From assembly GCA_039193195.1 (NCBI GenBank), contig JBCCWS010000010.1, positions 1 to 64,000 of the forward strand: a stretch of DNA of 64,000 bases, in the 5' to 3' direction. The DNA is from Pseudomonadota bacterium (GTDB taxonomy: Bacteria > Pseudomonadota > Gammaproteobacteria > Steroidobacterales > JBCBZW01). Of this stretch, positions 53,239 to 61,404 are shown piece by piece (positions within the stretch are counted from its first letter, which is position 1; every line of letters starts with the position of its first letter). A program made the position numbers and the translations under genes. The notes beneath the pieces were generated by a model. The model worked only from the letters and a program-made list of their open reading frames with translations, was not told the DNA's origin and did not search any database.

Positions 53239-54714
53239 GTGAGCAAATCATCAAGCGTGGCAGGGTTGACCGAGGGCGGGCTGGAAGTGTCTATCGATCT
53301 TCGCGACATCCCGCGCCGTGAGCGGTTGGAAGCAGAAGCGGCTGCTAGCGGCGACATGTACTTCCGCCACGAGAAGATCCACCCGCGAGAGGTGGACGGT
53401 CTGTTCGCGCGCCTGCGGACCGTATCGGCCCAGGTGTTGCTCGGGGCCTTCTACCTGACCTGCTGGATCAGTATCGATGGTCAACAGATTCTGCTGTTCG
53501 ATCTCCCGGCGCGCCGCTTCCACGTGTTCGGCCTGACCTTTTGGCCCCAGGACTTCATCTACCTATCGGCGCTGATGCTCATCGCCGCCCTATCGCTGTT
53601 CTTCTTTACCGCGGTCGCCGGACGCCTGTGGTGCGGCTACGCCTGCCCGCAGACCGCGTGGACGGAGATGTTCATGTGGGTGGAGCGCGTGTTCGAAGGC
53701 ACGGCGAACCGTCGTCGCAAGCTGGATGCCAGGCCCTGGGACAGGGACAAGATGCTGCGTAAGGGCGCCAAGCATCTGACTTGGATCCTGCTCGCGCTGT
53801 TTACCGGCTTCACCTTCGTCGGCTACTTCACGCCGGCGCGTTCTCTGGCCGCGAACTTGACCAGCTTCGCGCTGGGGCCTTGGGAGTGGTTTTGGATCGG
53901 ACTCTACGGGTTAGCGACCTGGGGCAATGCGGGATTTCTGCGCGAGCAGGTATGTAAGTACATGTGCCCCTATGCGCGCTTCCAAAGCGCAATGTTCGAT
54001 CGCGACACCCTGATCGTCTCCTACGATCAGGTGCGAGGCGAGCCGCGCGGCAGTCGCCGCCGCGGTCAAGATCCTGCTCGAGCGGGCCTAGGCAGTTGCA
54101 TCGATTGCCAGCTCTGCGTGCAGGTGTGCCCCACGGGGATCGACATCCGTGACGGGCTGCAGTACGAGTGTATCGGCTGCGCTGCCTGCATCGATGTGTG
54201 CGATCAGGTCATGGACAAGATGCACTACCCGCGCGGATTGGTGCGATACACCACGGACCGGGCGCTGGCGAGCGGGGGTAAGGCGCGCCTGCTGCGTCCA
54301 CGCGTGGTGGCCTACGCCGCCTTGATCGTGGGCGTGACCACCGCTGTGCTCGTGTCCTTGCTCGGCCGCACGCCGCTGATCGTCGATGTGATGCGCGATC
54401 GCAACGCGCTGTACCGCGAGGTGCCGGGGGCGGCGATCGAGAACGTCTACCAGCTGCGCCTAATGAACATGGACAATGAGATACACCTGTACCGAATCGA
54501 GGCGCTTGGTATCGAGGGTGCGCGCGTAGTGCAGCCAGCCGAGCCCATCGAGGTCCCTGCGGGTGGCGTGCAAACCGTGGTGATGCGCCTGCAAGTGCCC
54601 GCAGCTAACCTCACCACAACGTCCGTGGCGCTGGAATTGTCCTTTGAAGCGCTCGACGACCAGCGTATCAACCGCGTCGAGACAACACGCTTCTTGGGTC
54701 CTTCCGAGCCCTAG
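53239..54714 (+). CDS. ccoG: cbb3 oxidase accessory protein CcoG (RdxA/FixG type)
   Basis: A 491-residue inner-membrane Fe-S protein needed for copper handling during cbb3 assembly. Family marks: LFDLPARRFHVFGLTFWPQDF, the LWCGYACPQTAWTEMFMWVER motif, and two [4Fe-4S] clusters in CIDCQLCVQVCPTGIDIRDGLQYECIGCAACIDVC (given here in two contiguous motifs: CIDCQLCVQVCP and CIGCAACIDVC). The C-terminus is the periplasmic Ig-like domain. GTG start at 53239. The stop TAG is part of the CTAG end of repeat copy 3, which separates ccoG from ccoH. Confidence 0.95.
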   Translation: MSKSSSVAGLTEGGLEVSIDLRDIPRRERLEAEAAASGDMYFRHEKIHPREVDGLFARLRTVSAQVLLGAFYLTCWISIDGQQILLFDLPARRFHVFGLTFWPQDFIYLSALMLIAALSLFFFTAVAGRLWCGYACPQTAWTEMFMWVERVFEGTANRRRKLDARPWDRDKMLRKGAKHLTWILLALFTGFTFVGYFTPARSLAANLTSFALGPWEWFWIGLYGLATWGNAGFLREQVCKYMCPYARFQSAMFDRDTLIVSYDQVRGEPRGSRRRGQDPARAGLGSCIDCQLCVQVCPTGIDIRDGLQYECIGCAACIDVCDQVMDKMHYPRGLVRYTTDRALASGGKARLLRPRVVAYAALIVGVTTAVLVSLLGRTPLIVDVMRDRNALYREVPGAAIENVYQLRLMNMDNEIHLYRIEALGIEGARVVQPAEPIEVPAGGVQTVVMRLQVPAANLTTTSVALELSFEALDDQRINRVETTRFLGPSEP

Positions 54715-54881
54715 TGGGCCGCTTGGTAAGTAAGGTGACGCTCAGTCCGCGTAGGGGCAGCGTCAGCAGGGCACGTCGCGCAGCCAATGGCATCGCCATT
54801 GGCAAGCGAAAGCGATGCAACGCCGCGATGGCGCCCGTGCTACTCGCTGAGCGTCACCTCATTTGCCAAGCGGCCCACTAG
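54711..54881 (+). repeat. MITE-like palindromic element, copy 3
   Basis: A complete short-subtype copy, 171 bp with CTAG at both ends. The TGGGCCGCTTGG ends, the GCCAATGGC hairpin and the interior match copy 2 nearly base for base, with one 6-base duplication (AAGCGAAAGCGA). It lies inside the cco accessory operon; as a stable hairpin it may reduce or process the transcript between ccoG and ccoHIS. Confidence 0.85.
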
Positions 54882-54944
54882 CTAGGTGGCTCAGGCGGAT
54901 GCGTTAGCGCCGTTAGGTGAGTCGATTGTCGCGAGGAGAATGGA

Positions 54945-55244
54945 ATGACGAGTACAGCGGTTGCGAATGCGCAGGCGAAGATCTTGCCGAAGGCTTGGTA
55001 CCGCCAGTTTTGGCCCTGGTTTCTAATCGCCTTGCCCGGCACGACCGTGGTGGCCTGCATGTTCACTATCTGGCTCGCGATCACGAACCCTGAGGTGGTG
55101 CTGCGCGCGCCGGCCGAGGCGCAGACCGCCATGCGACCGTACGGTGAGGTGCGTTCGGCTTACCCGGAGGCGGCGGTGGCCGAAGCGGCGGACGGGACAG
55201 GCGCCGGGGCGGAGCGACGCGGCGTGTCTTCGACGCCCGAGTAA
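54945..55244 (+). CDS. ccoH: short FixH/CcoH-like protein
   Basis: A 99-residue single-pass membrane protein. The core AWYRQFWPWFLIALPGTTVVACMFTIWLAI (seen in two parts, WYRQFWPWF and the helix after it) is that of FixH, an assembly factor for cbb3 oxidase, and the position between ccoG and ccoI is right. FixH usually has about 150-170 residues with a periplasmic domain after TNPD; here the part after residue 50 is a short alanine/glutamate-rich tail without that domain. Either truncated or a minimal form. Confidence 0.75.
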   Translation: MTSTAVANAQAKILPKAWYRQFWPWFLIALPGTTVVACMFTIWLAITNPEVVLRAPAEAQTAMRPYGEVRSAYPEAAVAEAADGTGAGAERRGVSSTPE

Positions 55245-55252
55245 CGTCCGCG

Positions 55253-57565
55253 ATGGTTAGCGTTCAGGACACGGTGGGCTCGGGCAGCCCGGCTGGCGAT
55301 AAACGCCCGTTGCGGGAGGAGTTCGCGCTGTACGATCGGCCGGAGGTGGCCGAGCGTTACTACGCCAATGTCAGCGATGAGGTCTACGAGGTTCGCCTCG
55401 ATCTGCGCGATGTGCACTGTGCGTCCTGCGTGTGGCGCATCGAGCAGCGGCTAGGCACGCTGCTCGGCATCCAGCGCGTCGTCGTGACCCCCCTGACGGG
55501 CCGTGCGGTGATCGCCCTACGCCCGGCGGAGCTTCGTCTCGGTGAGCTGTTGCGCGTGCTCGACGGGCTTGGGTTCGCCCCCACGGTCGTGGCGCCGGAT
55601 GCCCCTAGCGTCGATCCGCTGCTCCGTGAGCGGCGCATAGCCTTGGCCCGCCTGGGCGTTGCCGGCCTCGGCATGATGCAGGTGATGATGTACTCCTTGG
55701 CGCGGTACCTCGGGGCGTTTCAGGGCATCGACCCCGCGATCGATCGCCTGCTCGGGTTGGTGAGCTTGCTGGTCGCAACGCCCGTGGTGCTGTTCTCGGG
55801 GCAACCCTTCTTCGATGCCGCCTGGCGCGGTTTACGCCGCGGCGTCCCGGGTATGGACGTGCCCGTGGCCTTGGCGATAGGGCTGGCCTTCACTTGGAGC
55901 GTATGGGTGATGTTGGGGCCCGCCGAACTCGTACCTAGCGCCACCCACGCTTACTTCGATTCGGTCGTGATGCTGATTTTCCTCCTACTCCTCGGCCGCT
56001 ATGCGGAGATGGCCGTGCGCCACCGTGCCGGCGAGCGTCGTGAGGCGCTGGCGCGTTTGCTCCCGGACGCAGCGATGTTGATTCACCCGGATGGACGCGA
56101 GAGTCCCCTCGAGCGTGCGGCCCTGCGCGCGGGGGATCGGGTGCGCGTGCGCGCGGGGGAGGTGGTGCCTGCAGACGGTGCCGTGGTGGCTGGCGGCGGT
56201 GAAGTGGACGAGGCCATGTTGACGGGGGAATCCGTGCCGCAGATGCGCGGGCTCGATAGCACCGTGTTCGGCGGTACGAACTTGCTTAACGGAAGTATTG
56301 ATCTACAAGTCACGGCGATGGGCGAGCAAACCACCTTGGCGCGTATCGAACGCCTGATGGACAAGGCCGACGCCGAGCGTCCGCCGATGGCGAGTCTGGC
56401 CGATCGGGTGGCCCGTCACTTCGTGCTCGCGCTGCTCCTCGTGGCGCTGTTGGTCGGCGCCGTCTGGTGGCAGGTCGATTCCGCACGAGTGCTGCCCGTC
56501 GTGCTGTCGGTGCTCGTGGTGACCTGCCCTTGCGCCCTGTCCTTGGCCACGCCTGCGGCGCTGGCCGCGGCCACCTCGGCATTGGCTTCCCGCGGCCTGC
56601 TGGTCACACGTCCAAGCGCCATCGAGACCCTGGCCACAGTCGATACGGTCATCTTCGACAAGACCGGCACACTCACCCGCGCGACGCCGGCGGTGAAGCA
56701 GGTCGTTCGTCTGGACGGGGCCTTTAAGAGCGATGAGGAGGCGCTAGGGTTGGCGGCGGCATTGGAGGCGCATTCTGCTCACCCCTTGGCCGAGCCGTTT
56801 CGAGCCTGGCGCGATACGCGCCAGAGCGAGGACGTGCGCAATGTGGTGGGCGCGGGCATCGAGGCCCGGGTCGACGGTTGCCTGCTGCGGATCGGTCGGG
56901 CCGATTTCATCGCCGCACTGTCGTCGTGTGCGGCCGGACCTTCCTTGCGCGATGAGCTGCAACACCCTGGCGGCACCGAGATCTGGCTTGGCGATGAGCT
57001 GGGGCAGCGCGCTTGCTTCGTCCTGGTCGATGCCGTGCGCGAGGATGCCTCCGCGCTGGTGGGAGAGCTTGACCAGCGTGGCCTAACGTCGGTGATCGCC
57101 AGCGGTGATGGTGCCGGGGCGGTAGAGAGCGTCGCGCGTCAGCTGGCGGTCACTCAGGTCCGCTCCCGAATGAGCCCTCAGGATAAGTTGAATCTCGTGC
57201 AGCGACTGCAGGACGCGCGTAAGCGAACCCTGATGGTTGGCGATGGCATCAATGATGCGCCCGTGCTCGCTGGCGCTGATGTTTCCGTCGCTTTGGCGAG
57301 CGGTACCGATCTGGCACAGGTGAGCGCCGATATGGTGCTGCTTGGAGATGCCTTGTCGCCCTTGGCCCAGGCCGTCGATCACGCACGGCGCACCGTGAGG
57401 TTGATTCGCCAGAACCTCGGGTGGGCGATCCTCTACAACCTCACCGCCTTGCCGCTGGCAGCGATGGGACTGGTGCCACCGTGGCTCGCCGCCATCGGGA
57501 TGTCGCTCAGTTCCCTCGTGGTGGTGGGCAATGCACTGCGCTTACGGCGCTTGCCCGCATCATGA
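55253..57565 (+). CDS. ccoI: copper-transporting P1B-type ATPase for cbb3 assembly
   Basis: A 770-residue copper pump that supplies CuB to the oxidase. An N-terminal metal-binding domain has CASC (56-59). Core marks: TGES in AMLTGESVPQ (about 324), transmembrane CPC (425-427) in LVVTCPCALSLATPAAL, phosphorylated Asp469 in FDKTGTLT, a HP motif in HSAHPLAEP and GDGINDAPVLAGADVSVAL. Eight membrane helices expected. It starts 8 bp after ccoH and overlaps ccoS by 4 bp. Confidence 0.95.
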   Translation: MVSVQDTVGSGSPAGDKRPLREEFALYDRPEVAERYYANVSDEVYEVRLDLRDVHCASCVWRIEQRLGTLLGIQRVVVTPLTGRAVIALRPAELRLGELLRVLDGLGFAPTVVAPDAPSVDPLLRERRIALARLGVAGLGMMQVMMYSLARYLGAFQGIDPAIDRLLGLVSLLVATPVVLFSGQPFFDAAWRGLRRGVPGMDVPVALAIGLAFTWSVWVMLGPAELVPSATHAYFDSVVMLIFLLLLGRYAEMAVRHRAGERREALARLLPDAAMLIHPDGRESPLERAALRAGDRVRVRAGEVVPADGAVVAGGGEVDEAMLTGESVPQMRGLDSTVFGGTNLLNGSIDLQVTAMGEQTTLARIERLMDKADAERPPMASLADRVARHFVLALLLVALLVGAVWWQVDSARVLPVVLSVLVVTCPCALSLATPAALAAATSALASRGLLVTRPSAIETLATVDTVIFDKTGTLTRATPAVKQVVRLDGAFKSDEEALGLAAALEAHSAHPLAEPFRAWRDTRQSEDVRNVVGAGIEARVDGCLLRIGRADFIAALSSCAAGPSLRDELQHPGGTEIWLGDELGQRACFVLVDAVREDASALVGELDQRGLTSVIASGDGAGAVESVARQLAVTQVRSRMSPQDKLNLVQRLQDARKRTLMVGDGINDAPVLAGADVSVALASGTDLAQVSADMVLLGDALSPLAQAVDHARRTVRLIRQNLGWAILYNLTALPLAAMGLVPPWLAAIGMSLSSLVVVGNALRLRRLPAS

Positions 57566-57735
57566 GCATCCTCTTTCTCCTGATCCCTCTGGCAGTAGTG
57601 CTCGGCGCAGCGGCCATAGCAGTGCTAGTGTGGGCGCTCACGAGTGGCCAGTACGATGATCTGGAGGCGCCGGCGCAGCGGTTGCTGCTCGAGGACGATA
57701 GCGCGCCGCGTCCGCTCAGCGAACGAGATCCTTGA
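57562..57735 (+). CDS. ccoS: cbb3 oxidase maturation protein CcoS
   Basis: A 57-residue single-pass protein (ILFLLIPLAVVLGAAAIAVLVWAL) followed by the family's short acidic tail that begins TSGQYDDLEAPAQRLL. CcoS is required for cofactor insertion in cbb3 oxidase. The ATG overlaps the ccoI stop (ATGA). It ends the cluster. Confidence 0.93.
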   Translation: MSILFLLIPLAVVLGAAAIAVLVWALTSGQYDDLEAPAQRLLLEDDSAPRPLSERDP

Positions 57736-57760
57736 GAAAGGTGGCCTCGTGTGCTGTCCC

Positions 57761-57811
57761 AGAAGTTCGTTGAAAAGTACGCGGGTAACGCGAATTCATT
57801 AACGAACTTCT
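57761..57811. repeat. inverted repeat between ccoS and the LysR gene
   Basis: AGAAGTTCGTT (57761-57771) and AACGAACTTCT (57801-57811) are perfect 11-base inverted repeats around a 29-base AT-richer middle, with GTCC/GGAC on the outside. It lies between convergent genes and may be a two-way terminator or an insertion footprint. Confidence 0.55.
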
Positions 57812-57822
57812 AACTCAGGACA

Positions 57823-58848
57823 CTAGCGAGGGCGGGCGCTCGCCGCGGCGGGCGCAGGGGTGCTGAGCACATCGATGGACTCTGGCTCGCCAGCGGGGAG
57901 TCTCGGCGCTTGGGAGCCGGTGCCTGCCACCCTCGTGATTGGGCTCGACTGGGAGTTCAGGAGCTCGGGATTCTCCAGCACCATCGCCTTAAAGGCCGAT
58001 GCCGCCGCGGATAAGCGCGTGTCCGCCGGGTGTACAACGAACCAGCTGCGCAACACGGGGAAGCCTCGGACGGGCAATTTGCACAGGCGACTGGCCTCGA
58101 GTTCCAGGCCAATCGTGTGTTCGGAAACGATGGCGATGCCAAGGCCTGCCTCGACCGCCTGCTTGATCGCCTCGTTGCTGGTCATCGTGAGCGCGCTCTT
58201 GAGCTTTACGTCCTTCGCCTCCATCAGGCCCTCGATGGTGGTGCGCGTGCCGGATCCGGGCTCGCGCAGCAGGAAAGGTTCATCGGCGAGCTCGCGCAGG
58301 TTCACGGCCTTGCGGTCGCGCAAGGGATGCTCGTAGGGGGCGACCACGGCGAGGGGGTTGTCGAGAAAGCTCGTCGCATCGAGGTTGCGGTCCTCAGGCG
58401 GGTAGCCCATGAGCACGACGTCGATCTCTCGGTTTTCCAGCAACTCCAGCAGAGCGCGTCGATTGGTGACCTCCAGGTTGACCGCTACGCCGGGGTAACG
58501 GTTGTAGAAGCTGGCGACGGCGCGGGTGGCAAACATGCCGACGGTGGTGGTCGTGCCCACGCGCAGGGTGCCACGGCGCAGGCCCTTGAGATCGTCCATG
58601 ACCTGGCCGATCTCGCGCACCTTGCGGGTGATCGCCAGCGCGTAGCGATTCATCTCCTCGCCGGCTTCCGTGAGCTTGATGTGCTTGCCGTTACGCGTGA
58701 AGAGCGGCATGCCAACCGAGTCTTCCAGCTGCTTCACCTGCATCGAGATGGCAGGTTGCGTGAGGTGTAGTTCCTCGGCCGCTCGGGTGAGGCTCGCGTG
58801 CTTGGCCGCGGAGGCAAAGATGCTCAGTTGTCGCAACGTTACGTGCAT
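57823..58848 (-). CDS. LysR-family regulator, CbbR-like
   Basis: A 341-residue regulator. The N-terminal helix-turn-helix is LRQLSIFASAAKHASLTRAAEELHLTQPAISMQVKQLED, and the sensor domain has LRVGTTTTVGMFATRAVASFYNRYPGV and EPGSGTRTTIEGLM as in CbbR/CysB-like members. The last 35 residues are a low-complexity alanine/proline-rich tail. CbbR proteins govern carbon fixation genes; none is in the window, but formate dehydrogenase is 2.2 kb away. Its target cannot be told. Confidence 0.9.
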   Translation of the reverse strand: MHVTLRQLSIFASAAKHASLTRAAEELHLTQPAISMQVKQLEDSVGMPLFTRNGKHIKLTEAGEEMNRYALAITRKVREIGQVMDDLKGLRRGTLRVGTTTTVGMFATRAVASFYNRYPGVAVNLEVTNRRALLELLENREIDVVLMGYPPEDRNLDATSFLDNPLAVVAPYEHPLRDRKAVNLRELADEPFLLREPGSGTRTTIEGLMEAKDVKLKSALTMTSNEAIKQAVEAGLGIAIVSEHTIGLELEASRLCKLPVRGFPVLRSWFVVHPADTRLSAAASAFKAMVLENPELLNSQSSPITRVAGTGSQAPRLPAGEPESIDVLSTPAPAAASARPR

Positions 58849-58983
58849 CAGGCCGTCTGCCTTTCATCAGGGAAATTGATGATGCGATTGCACGCATCAG
58901 AAAGGCACCTGAGTCTAATCGAATCGATTTCGACCTGTCGAGAGTGGAGAGTCCGACCTAGGCGGCGAGAATTGGGAGGAAAT

Positions 58984-59904
58984 TCAGTCGCTAGGGGGCA
59001 AGAGGGGAGTGATGAACTCGCCGTAGGCCCGCGCACCGTCACCCGCATCCCAGGTGTCGACCACCTCGAGCGTCTGCGCGTCGATCACGGATACCGTGTT
59101 GGAAAACCAATTGGCGACCAGCACTCGTCGATCATCCGGGTGGGTGGCGATGCCCTCTGGGTATTCGCCAACCTCGATCACAGCGAGGGTGTCGAGGGTG
59201 GTCGTATCGATCGCGCTCACCGTATCCTCGTACTGGTTGGTGACGAAAAGACGTGTGTCCTGACCCGCTAACGCGACTGCGTAGGGGCGCTCACCCACCG
59301 GGATCGTCGCGCGAACGCGACCTGTCTGCAGGTCGATCACGGTCACGTCGTTGCTGGCGACGTTGGCCGTGTACAAGGTGCGGTCTGCCTGATCGATGGT
59401 CAGGCCGAAGGGGCGTTCGCCCGTGGGGTAGGTCGCAGTGCGAATACGGGTCGCCAGATCGTAGGCCCATACGCTGTCGCCGTCTCGATTGGTCACGTAC
59501 AGGCGCGTACCCGCAAGGTTGGTGATCAGTCCCGAGGGGGAGCGACCTGCGCGCAGACGGCTTCGGGGCGTCAGCGTCGCGCCGTCAACTATCGTGATCA
59601 CGTCGTCGTACCAGTCCGCCACGTACACCTCATCGCGCTTCGGATGGGTCGCAACGGCAAGTGGGCCGCTGCCAAGCGTGGTCCGCTTTGCGATGGTGAG
59701 CTCCTGGGCATCGATTCGCGTGAGGGCGACGCCCTCAGTGCTGGTGACATAGACGGAGGTGCCGCTGTGGTTGGCGGCGACGCCGGCTGGCTTGCCTCGG
59801 ATGGTCAGGGTCTGCAGCGTGATTCCGGTCGCCGTGTCGATGACGCTGACGCTGTCACCGCTCTGGTTGGTGATGAACGCGCGGGCGTTGCCCTGCGCCG
59901 CCAT
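58984..59904 (-). CDS. YVTN/YncE-type beta-propeller protein
   Basis: A 306-residue seven-bladed propeller with repeats of about 42 residues (DSVSVIDTATGITLQTL; GERPFGLTIDQADRTLYTAN; GEYPEGIATHPDDRRVLVAN). From ATG 59904 it lacks an export signal, yet the frame is open upstream and encodes a signal-like stretch (GLACGLALACFVNDATM). A CTG at 59997, overlapping the upstream stop as CTGA, could be the real start. Such propellers accompany START-type proteins in PQQ-dependent alcohol or formaldehyde oxidation; here one lies directly upstream and formate dehydrogenase is near. Confidence 0.8.
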   Translation of the reverse strand: MAAQGNARAFITNQSGDSVSVIDTATGITLQTLTIRGKPAGVAANHSGTSVYVTSTEGVALTRIDAQELTIAKRTTLGSGPLAVATHPKRDEVYVADWYDDVITIVDGATLTPRSRLRAGRSPSGLITNLAGTRLYVTNRDGDSVWAYDLATRIRTATYPTGERPFGLTIDQADRTLYTANVASNDVTVIDLQTGRVRATIPVGERPYAVALAGQDTRLFVTNQYEDTVSAIDTTTLDTLAVIEVGEYPEGIATHPDDRRVLVANWFSNTVSVIDAQTLEVVDTWDAGDGARAYGEFITPLLPPSD

Positions 59905-59993
59905 CGTCGCATCGTTGACGAAGCATGCGAGGGCGAGTCCGCAGGCGAGGCCGGCGCCGCGGGCGGCGGGCGCCGGCCTTGAGCGCAGGGTGA

Positions 59994-60560
59994 TCAGCGC
60001 TGCGATTCTACGTACTCCTTCAGGCCGGCAAGCCCTGCCTTGTACAGACCCGAGACCGCATTCACCGCCGCTTCATCGTTGAGGTTCTCAGGTGGATCGT
60101 TGTTCATGTAGCCGCGGTAGAACGCTCCTCGCCAGGTCACCGTGCTGCCGCCCGAGTCGTTGGCGCGGACGGAAATCGTGGAGGAGTAGTTGCTCACCGG
60201 TAGCACACTAATGTCATGAGTAGCTTGCGGGATTCGATAGCTTAGGATCATCCGCTCGTCATCGTAGCGCTTGAGGACTTCGTTGACTTCACCGGCGCCG
60301 CCGCCGACCACGAGCGTGCGGGTGGCGCCCTCGTCATTGCCACCCTCGCCCGTGCTGCTATCGACCATGGGCAACCACGTATCCGCGGACTGGAAGTCGC
60401 CTGCCACGGCCCAAACCTCGGCGGGTGGCGCGTCGATCTCGACGGACTCGCTAACTTTCTGGCGAGTGGGTCCGTGGGCCTGGGCCACGCCGTGAGCGAG
60501 TGTCGCGAGGGCGAGTAAGGTGAGCAGACGATGAGCGGTGGAGATCATGGAGTTAGGCAT
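59994..60560 (-). CDS. exported SRPBCC (START-type, MxaD-like) protein
   Basis: A 188-residue exported protein with signal peptide (LLTLLALATLAHGVAQA). The START/Bet v1-like fold shows SVEIDAPPAEVWAVAGDF and STVTWRGAFYRGYMN. It resembles MxaD-type periplasmic proteins of methanol oxidation clusters, which influence cytochrome-dehydrogenase interaction; that is by analogy. Start 60560 or 60548. It leads a two-gene operon with the beta-propeller. Repeat copy 4 begins 40 bp upstream. Confidence 0.8.
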   Translation of the reverse strand: MPNSMISTAHRLLTLLALATLAHGVAQAHGPTRQKVSESVEIDAPPAEVWAVAGDFQSADTWLPMVDSSTGEGGNDEGATRTLVVGGGAGEVNEVLKRYDDERMILSYRIPQATHDISVLPVSNYSSTISVRANDSGGSTVTWRGAFYRGYMNNDPPENLNDEAAVNAVSGLYKAGLAGLKEYVESQR

Positions 60561-60599
60561 ACTGTAGATACTTCCGTTAAACCTTGAGATCTGGTGGCG

Positions 60600-60740
60600 C
60601 TAGTGGGCCGCTTGGTAAATGAGGTAACGCTCAGTCTGCGTAGGGGCAGCGTCAGCAAGGCGCGCCGCGCAGCCAATAGCATCGCCATTGGCAGGCGATG
60701 CAACGCCGCGGACGCTTCCCCCGGGCAGACCCGAAGGCGT
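60600..60740 (+). repeat. MITE-like palindromic element, copy 4, right end lost
   Basis: Begins with CTAG and TGGGCCGCTTGGTAAAT, and follows copy 1's long subtype through GCAACGCCGCGGACGCT to GGGCAGACCCGAAGG, where similarity ends. The right inverted repeat and its CTAG are missing, so this copy is truncated and should not be mobile. It lies upstream of the SRPBCC gene and may affect its promoter. Confidence 0.75.
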
Positions 60741-61089
60741 GTACCCTCGCGAGCAACGCCTCGTCTGCTGCCAGGTTGATGAGGCCGAAGGCCTTCTTCG
60801 GCCATCGCATCTGCGTGCCTTGCTCGCACCACCGGTACCCCGGGGTAAAGAGCAAAGCGTGCTTCGATCGCGCGATTGTCCCCGCGTCAGTAGGCAGAGG
60901 GACCCTAGGTGGACGGTGGGCAGATCTTAATTCTTGACAGGTTAGCACATACCTTCGGCATCTTGATCGGATGGTCCCCGTGGGATCTCATCAGCTTGGA
61001 ACGCAAGCGCGAGGGGCGGCCCCGAGGGGCCTGGCCGGTGCCCGCCCCATCGCAGAAAGAGCCTTCGGGCGATTGAATGACCGCGTCGC
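60741..61089 (-). other. intergenic stretch without a supportable gene
   Basis: 350 bases after repeat copy 4 and before fdsD. It contains a GGCCGAAGGCCTTCTTCGGCC-like self-complementary patch near 60783 and only unrecognised short frames. Minus-strand frames give basic, composition-driven peptides. Nothing further is supported. Confidence 0.45.
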
Positions 61090-61404
61090 TCAGGCCTTCG
61101 GCGGACCGTAATAGCCGGCCTTCTCCGCGTCGCTTTCGCGCAGCATTAGGGCGCCTTCTATCACGCGCTCCTGCAGCCCTTCAGCCCCGCCATCGATGTG
61201 CTGGAGCAGGGCGTCGCGCATGCGAGGATCCCAGTAGCAGCGGAAATGGTTGCGAAGGCCCTCCAGCGCGCGCTCCGCGGGGTAGGGGGAGAAGAAGTCC
61301 CCGATCTGGTTCGCCATAGCGACTAGCTGCCCCATCTCGATCACCTCATCCTTGGGCGCAGCGTTGGTCAACGCAGCAGCCACACCTTCCTCGACCCTCG
61401 CCAT
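61090..61404 (-). CDS. fdsD: formate dehydrogenase delta subunit
   Basis: A 104-residue cytoplasmic protein of the FdsD family: MGQLVAMANQIGDFFSPYP, then LRNHFRCYWDPRMRDALLQHIDGG, both typical. FdsD helps insert or stabilise the molybdenum cofactor in NAD-dependent formate dehydrogenase. The ATG overlaps the catalytic subunit stop by one base (TGATG), and it is the last gene of the fds operon in the usual order. Confidence 0.92.
   Translation of the reverse strand: MARVEEGVAAALTNAAPKDEVIEMGQLVAMANQIGDFFSPYPAERALEGLRNHFRCYWDPRMRDALLQHIDGGAEGLQERVIEGALMLRESDAEKAGYYGPPKA

Noticed and set aside
60652-60948. Minus-strand 98-codon frame over repeat copy 4
   Set aside because: Part of it is the repeat's own sequence, which yields similar peptides at each copy; no domain and no ribosome site.
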